DNA of 64,000 bases from Alicyclobacillus sp. ALC3 (lineage in GTDB: Bacteria; Bacillota; Bacilli; Alicyclobacillales; Alicyclobacillaceae). The notes under the pieces are model-generated. The model saw only the letters and a list, made by a program, of their open reading frames with translations, made no database searches and was not told where the DNA came from. The position numbers and the translations under genes are program-made. Location: positions 2,294,001 through 2,358,000 of the forward strand of contig NZ_CP066784.1 in NCBI RefSeq assembly GCF_028751195.1. Direction: 5' to 3'. Shown in pieces: positions 55,174 to 64,000 of the stretch (position 1 is the stretch's first letter; each line of letters begins with the position of its first letter).

Positions 55174-56172
55174 ATGTGGAACCATAGTGCAGAACAACTC
55201 CGCCGCCTGCAGAGCGATGCAGTGTCGCTGCGGATGCTAAAAGAGATTCATCCTGACGCGCCAATCGGCGCTTTGTACAACAACGCCGCGAAAGTAGCGA
55301 CCAATGCGCGGCAAGCCGTCGCGTACGAGGAGTCTGCGGCGCGGGTAAACATCGAGATCGCCCCACTGATTTGGTATTACGGCTACCTGCACTGGATGAA
55401 GACGCTCTTGTACCTGTCCGATCTCGATTATCCCCGCGGCAGTTCCCTGCTTCAGCACGGCATGTCCGTTCGCAAGGTGAAGCGCGAAGTCTACCGCTGG
55501 CCGCTCGACTACACGTATATCTACAAAGAGGGCGTGTTGCAGAGCTTCCGGGATGTCGTGGCACCTGACCTGACTCTTCCTAACAAGGTCCCGATTGGCC
55601 TTCTGCTTGGGTCCATTCCCTCGGTTGCCGACGCCGTGGCGGAGTTCTACCCGGAGTTTCAGCACATCTATCCGGTGGTGTCGAGTTCCGCGTTGGCGGG
55701 TGCGGCGCAGGGGACGGCGCAGAGTGCGGCGCAGAGGTCTTACGTCTCCCGGCGAATCGCCGCAAACATCGGCCTCACGCCTACTGAGTGGCTGACCTCA
55801 TTCACGGTGGCAGGAGAAGGCAACCACCCCCAGCGTGCTTTGGAGGACGCCGCCATTCCGACATCTCATCAAAAGCCTTCACATGGCGTACGCGACCGTG
55901 ATCCGACCGGCTTTTTCGCGTTGCCTGCGTTTGATTCTACGCACCCGTGGCTGTATCACACTTCCCATGGGCAGTGGATTGGAGACGGGCACGCTTATCC
56001 GCTTTGGGTCAGTCACCTGGTCACCGTCTACGTTCTCAGTACGCTGTGTCGCTACAACGCGGTAGAGTGGCTGGACATCGTTCACTGGAACAACGACAAG
56101 GACGCACATCTCGTGCGCGAGTACCTCGCATCGGTCCCTACCTTCCCGGAACTTCTGGAAACGAGAAGGTAG
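55174..56172 (+). CDS. yaaC: YaaC-like protein
   Basis: 332 residues, function unknown. IAPLIWYYGYLHWMKTLLYLSDLDYPRGSSLLQHGMSVRKVKRE and the C-terminal WLDIVHWNNDKDAHLVREYLASVPTFPELL match the Bacillus YaaC family, and the position (divergent from guaB beside rrn) is that of yaaC. ATG 55174 is used; the ribosome site is weak and the frame is open to 55045, where it would run through the DnaA boxes. Confidence 0.85.
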   Translation: MWNHSAEQLRRLQSDAVSLRMLKEIHPDAPIGALYNNAAKVATNARQAVAYEESAARVNIEIAPLIWYYGYLHWMKTLLYLSDLDYPRGSSLLQHGMSVRKVKREVYRWPLDYTYIYKEGVLQSFRDVVAPDLTLPNKVPIGLLLGSIPSVADAVAEFYPEFQHIYPVVSSSALAGAAQGTAQSAAQRSYVSRRIAANIGLTPTEWLTSFTVAGEGNHPQRALEDAAIPTSHQKPSHGVRDRDPTGFFALPAFDSTHPWLYHTSHGQWIGDGHAYPLWVSHLVTVYVLSTLCRYNAVEWLDIVHWNNDKDAHLVREYLASVPTFPELLETRR

Positions 56173-56300
56173 CGGTAACGGACAGGGTCTGCGCAAAATG
56201 AACACTGTCACACTCTGGACACCACGCCTGGTGGCCTTGCGCTCTCCGCTGGTACGCACGCGAGCCGCGGACTGCGCCTGCCTGTGAAGCAACTGCGGTT

Positions 56301-56729
56301 CGATGCGGTTCGTGGCCTTAACGCCCACTGAGGACGTTACCGATTTCGCTTAACGCTCTGTCGACTCGTTATCGTGTGATTTTTTTACATAATCAGGTGG
56401 CTAACGTCCTCACAACGCGTTATTCTTTGTTAGATCCCGCTTTTCGTCCTCCCCTCATCCCGATAACGCGTTTCTGGGACGTTATCGGCTCGAAATGGCC
56501 ATTGTGCAAGCGAATAACGTCCTGACGGCGCGTTAGTGTTTGGCGATAACGCTATCAAAAGGTCTTATTGGTCTCATTTGGTCCGGCTCAGGCATATACC
56601 CCGTCCGGGTTATCCGCAATCTTAGGTGGACGAAAAGTACTCCATTGGAGTATGCCGCCCCGCGGCATACCATTTGAACTTGTCCCTCTATTTCGGCGCC
56701 TGCCTGGCACTGACGCTCTGGCGCCACGT
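56301..56729. repeat. 429-bp direct duplication, copy A
   Basis: Repeated at 56756-57184 (offset 455 bp) with only scattered differences. Rich in ATAACG/CGTTAT and GAGGACGTTA/TAACGTCCTC motifs, including an 11-bp inverted pair at 56329-56339 and 56402-56412. No supported gene. Part of the gene-free stretch 56173-57940, which also repeats a TGGACACCACGCC segment (about 56218 and 57578). Confidence 0.92.
56638..56669. repeat. Palindromic element, copy 1
   Basis: TACTCC-ATT-GGAGTA followed directly by TATGCCGC/GCGGCATA. The same double palindrome occurs at 57093-57124 and 57771-57801, each followed by CATTT(G/T)AACTTGTCCC. Confidence 0.85.
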
Positions 56730-56755
56730 ATCGCATTGAGATCACACTTTTGCTT

Positions 56756-57184
56756 CGATGCGGTTCGTGGCCTTAACGCCCTCTGAGGACGTTACCGATT
56801 TCGCTTAACGCTCTGTCGACTCGTTATCGTGTGATTTGTTTACATAATCAGGCGGCTAACGTCCTCACAACGCGTTATTCTTTGTTAGATCCCGCTTTTC
56901 GTCCTCCCCTCATCCCGATAACGCGTTTCTGGGACGTTATCGGCTCGAAATGGCCATTGTGCAAGCGAATAACGTCCTGACGGCGCGTTAGTGTTTGGCG
57001 ATAACGCTATCAAAAGGTCTTATTGGTCTCATTTGGTCCGGCGCAGGCATATACCCCGTCCGGGTTATCCGCAATCTTAGGTGGACGAAAAGTACTCCAT
57101 TGGAGTATGCCGCGGCGCGGCATACCATTTTAACTTGTCCCTCTATTTCGGTCGCTACCTGGCACTCACGCTCTGGCGCCACGT
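56756..57184. repeat. 429-bp direct duplication, copy B
   Basis: Second copy of the 56301-56729 block, in tandem with a 26-bp spacer. The minus-strand frames of 70 codons that both copies share are duplicated with it and lack ribosome sites. Confidence 0.92.
57093..57124. repeat. Palindromic element, copy 2
   Basis: Double palindrome as in copy 1, here with the perfect arms TATGCCGCG and CGCGGCATA around one base. It lies inside duplication copy B. Confidence 0.85.
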
Positions 57185-57770
57185 TAGGGTTGTGAGATAA
57201 CACTGCCGCGACGTGTTATTCTTCGGTCCTTTGGAGTCTCTATGGCTCTGCTCGCTGCGGATGACTCACGGGCCCGTCATACCGAGAGTCGAACGCACTT
57301 TTTGTTCGTTATCCGCTCGTTGTTTACATAACTAGACCTTCGAATGGTCAAATTGTTCGCTCGCCTTCGCCAAACCCTCGTTTGTAGCCGATTTTGGCTC
57401 TGTAGCGCATTTTTTGTTCGCTATATGACCGTCTGAGGGCCGATTTTCCCGTATAGATCACCCAACGCCTCAGTAGATACCCCTTCCGGGGTATCCGCAG
57501 TGCTATGTATACGAAATCGACGTTTCTCTCTGTCGCTTCCCCCGGTGTAAGGAGCAAAATGTACGCTATCACACTGTGGACACCACGCCATGCGGCCTTC
57601 CACTCTCCGCTTCGTTGTGAAACTCACCATCTGTACGCACCCCAGCACCGGAATCACCGACGTTGGGGCGCATATACCCCCATAGGGGTATCCGCTATGT
57701 GGACGTTTTGTACACTTACGCATCTGACCCTCCACTTACGCAGTTGGTCTTCGCGCCCCCGAAGTCTAGG

Positions 57771-57801
57771 ACTCCATTGGAGTATGCCGCGGCGCGGCAT
57801 A
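57771..57801. repeat. Palindromic element, copy 3
   Basis: Same double palindrome outside the 429-bp duplication, 140 bp from the 3' end of 5S rRNA, so the element spreads or is conserved independently of the duplication. Related ATACCCC/GGGGTAT dyads occur at about 57476 and 57671. Confidence 0.85.
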
Positions 57802-57897
57802 CCATTTGAACTTGTCCCTTATCTTTACCCGTCCCCTCGGAACTTGTCCCTGTCCCAGTCCCTTATCTCTTCCTGCTTCCCCGTACCCGCGCATACG

Positions 57898-57927
57898 AAA
57901 AGGCCCAGCACACAGTGTGCTGAGCCT
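57898..57927 (-). terminator. rRNA operon terminator
   Basis: On the minus strand CAGCACACTGTGTGCTG within GGC..GCC arms is followed by TTTTCG, just after the 5S gene. Confidence 0.85.
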
Positions 57928-57940
57928 TCCTCTTCTCTCG

Positions 57941-58056
57941 CCTGGCGGCGTCCTACTTTCCCAGGGGTCTGCACCCCAAGTATCATCGGCGCTGGAGGTC
58001 TTAACGGTCGTGTTCGGGATGGGTACGCGTGTGTCCCCTCCGCCATTACCACCAGA
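57941..58056 (-). rRNA. rrf: 5S ribosomal RNA
   Basis: The minus strand carries the 5S core (CCCATCCCGAACACG, GATGATACTTGGGGTGCAGACCCC-type arms, GGAAAGTAGGACGCCGCCAGG). Ends estimated from the terminal helix. Confidence 0.96.
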
Positions 58057-58158
58057 CATCAGGTACATCAAACGGTCGGCTGTGCCATACCGTTCCCTGT
58101 ACCCCAGAAACCAGATAACGACTCTGCCCTATGCTCGTACTCGTCAACCAACGAATCT

Positions 58159-63005
<4,847 letters not shown>

Positions 63006-63366
63006 AGTTTGCTGCTCATTTATGCTTCCTTAACTCCAGCCGAAGCCAAAGCCAATTCTGCTTGCGATACACTGTCGCTCTCTTGCGTGTTTAGTTTTCA
63101 AGGAACCATTGTAGTGCTGGTATTCACCGCTTGACCCAAGCACCTGTTTGAAGCGGCAACGAGTATCTTACCACGCCTCGCTGACCATTTCCACTGGATG
63201 TTTCTGGTCGCTCACTATCTCGCAAGAGTTTCTGCAGCGGTTCAAGACGAACCCTGAAACCGAGTGGAAACCTCGTCTGACAGCCAACTGAAAAACCCGA
63301 GAAACCTTGATGTGACGCGGTTTGTGGGGTTTTTCTCAGCGGCACCGCCTCGCTGCGACATCGACT

Positions 63367-63396
63367 AATATACCACGCGATGAACACCCAAGTCAA
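63367..63396 (-). promoter_or_regulatory. rRNA operon promoter
   Basis: TTGACT (63391-63396), 18 nt, TATATT (63367-63372), about 360 nt upstream of 16S. A boxA-like CCTTGAAAACTAAACA follows at about 63088-63103. The remaining leader (63006-63366) holds no gene. Confidence 0.75.
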
Positions 63397-63517
63397 CTGT
63401 CATTCGTAAATTTATACATGCAATGTCCTGATGAAAGTTTCAACACAAGTAGATCGACAGACAACTTCAATGAACTTCACGACGTTTCGGAAACAGGAAA
63501 AGGCTTTAGGACAACAC

Positions 63518-63606
63518 AAGCCCCTACCTTACGCGAGAACCCGCCCTACTCAAGGTCCCTACCTTACTCGATGCCCTACCTTACTCAAGGTCCCTATCTT
63601 ACACGA
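63518..63606. repeat. Degenerate tandem repeat CCCTACCTTACTCAAGGT
   Basis: Five imperfect units of about 17-18 bp between the rRNA promoter and a terminator. A related CTTGTCCCTTATC-rich stretch lies on the other side of the operon at 57812-57875. Confidence 0.75.
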
Positions 63607-63620
63607 GGGCGCACAAAGCA

Positions 63621-63653
63621 AACGCCGCAGACAAATGTCTTGTCTGCGGCGTT
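63621..63653 (-). terminator. 14-bp perfect hairpin terminator
   Basis: AACGCCGCAGACAA and TTGTCTGCGGCGTT enclose 5 nt; on the minus strand TTTGCTTTG follows. It ends the small membrane peptide gene. Confidence 0.8.
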
Positions 63654-63665
63654 GTTATAAACCAT

Positions 63666-63773
63666 TTACCGTTTCGGCACAATCGCGTTAAAGAACAATA
63701 CCGCGAGGCCGACCAAAACAATGAACGCAAGAAACTCGCCACCCTGCGTTATTGCGAATTCTTCTATGTTCAC
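63666..63773 (-). CDS. 35-residue single-pass membrane peptide
   Basis: GTG 63773 to TAA 63666 encodes MNIEEFAITQGGEFL followed by a hydrophobic helix (AFIVLVGLAVLFF) and NAIVPKR. It has a strong GAGGGGGG site, a good promoter 30 bp upstream and a terminator just after, so it is a complete transcription unit. Function unknown; such peptides often bind membrane complexes or act as toxins, neither of which is shown here. Confidence 0.65.
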   Translation of the reverse strand: MNIEEFAITQGGEFLAFIVLVGLAVLFFNAIVPKR

Positions 63774-63800
63774 GTTCCGCCGCCCCCCTCTACTGGTACG

Positions 63801-63829
63801 ATCATACCGTAATCCATTCCCAATGCCAA
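63801..63829 (-). promoter_or_regulatory. Sigma-A promoter for the small peptide gene
   Basis: TTGGCA (63824-63829), 17 nt, TATGAT (63801-63806). To its right, 63830-64000 shows no feature I can support. Confidence 0.6.
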
Positions 63830-64000
63830 GCGTACTTGCGAACGTGCCTGTTTACATTTGCAGTCGAGATGCCCATGACAAATGAGTCTTGCAACACACC
63901 TCTAAGCGTACTATCCAACAAAGTGTGCCCAACCAGAACGTTGAAGCACCTCTTCTAGTTTGAACCGTATCGACCCTTCATACCGGGACGTTTCACACCA

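Overview
The window looks like chromosomal DNA of a spore-forming, GC-moderate Bacillota, most like the Alicyclobacillaceae. The evidence is the right-hand block, where an rRNA operon (16S-23S-5S) is followed by yaaC, guaB, pdxS, pdxT and serS. This is the origin-proximal order of Bacillus, except that dacA is missing and a small surface protein sits between guaB and pdxS. Three orphan KinA-type histidine kinases, low-GC-type Shine-Dalgarno sites (GGAGG) with frequent TTG/GTG starts, and an M-box Mg2+ riboswitch fit the same lineage. Species assignment is inference.

Layout: 0-10.7 kb carries a truncated M29 aminopeptidase, rsgA, an aldo/keto reductase, a five-PAS histidine kinase, a BlaI/M56 regulatory pair with a Met-rich beta-propeller lipoprotein, and a histidine kinase fused to an RsbR/STAS-like module. 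From 10.9 to 20.3 kb lies the most unusual locus. Two divergently transcribed reverse transcriptases, AT-rich and resembling the two RTs of DRT type 3 anti-phage systems, are enclosed symmetrically by two convergent PLD-domain superfamily-2 helicases. From 20.3 to 36 kb are housekeeping and accessory genes: a methyltransferase with an apparent ATC start, a heme-monooxygenase/PadR pair with twin operators, an M-box-controlled Nramp-related transporter, tRNA-Arg, a peroxiredoxin, an SDR - QueA-paralogue - two-component operon, an NlpC/P60 hydrolase, a rhomboid protease, an MFS pump and a winged-helix regulator.

From 37 to 48.5 kb: an ArsR/CDF metal efflux pair, a DUF2892 protein behind a CsoR/CstR-type operator, a LysR/TDT exporter pair, a second tRNA-Arg embedded between two tandem-repeat arrays, ybjQ, another kinase, and an etfBA-fixCX operon for flavin-based electron bifurcation to low-potential acceptors. 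From 48.5 to 64 kb is the serS-pdxT-pdxS-guaB-yaaC-rrn block, a DnaA-box cluster beside yaaC, a 1.7 kb gene-free repeat region with a 429-bp duplication, the rRNA operon with its promoter, and a 35-residue membrane peptide gene. Transcription of the core genes leftwards implies that the replication origin lies to the right of the window.
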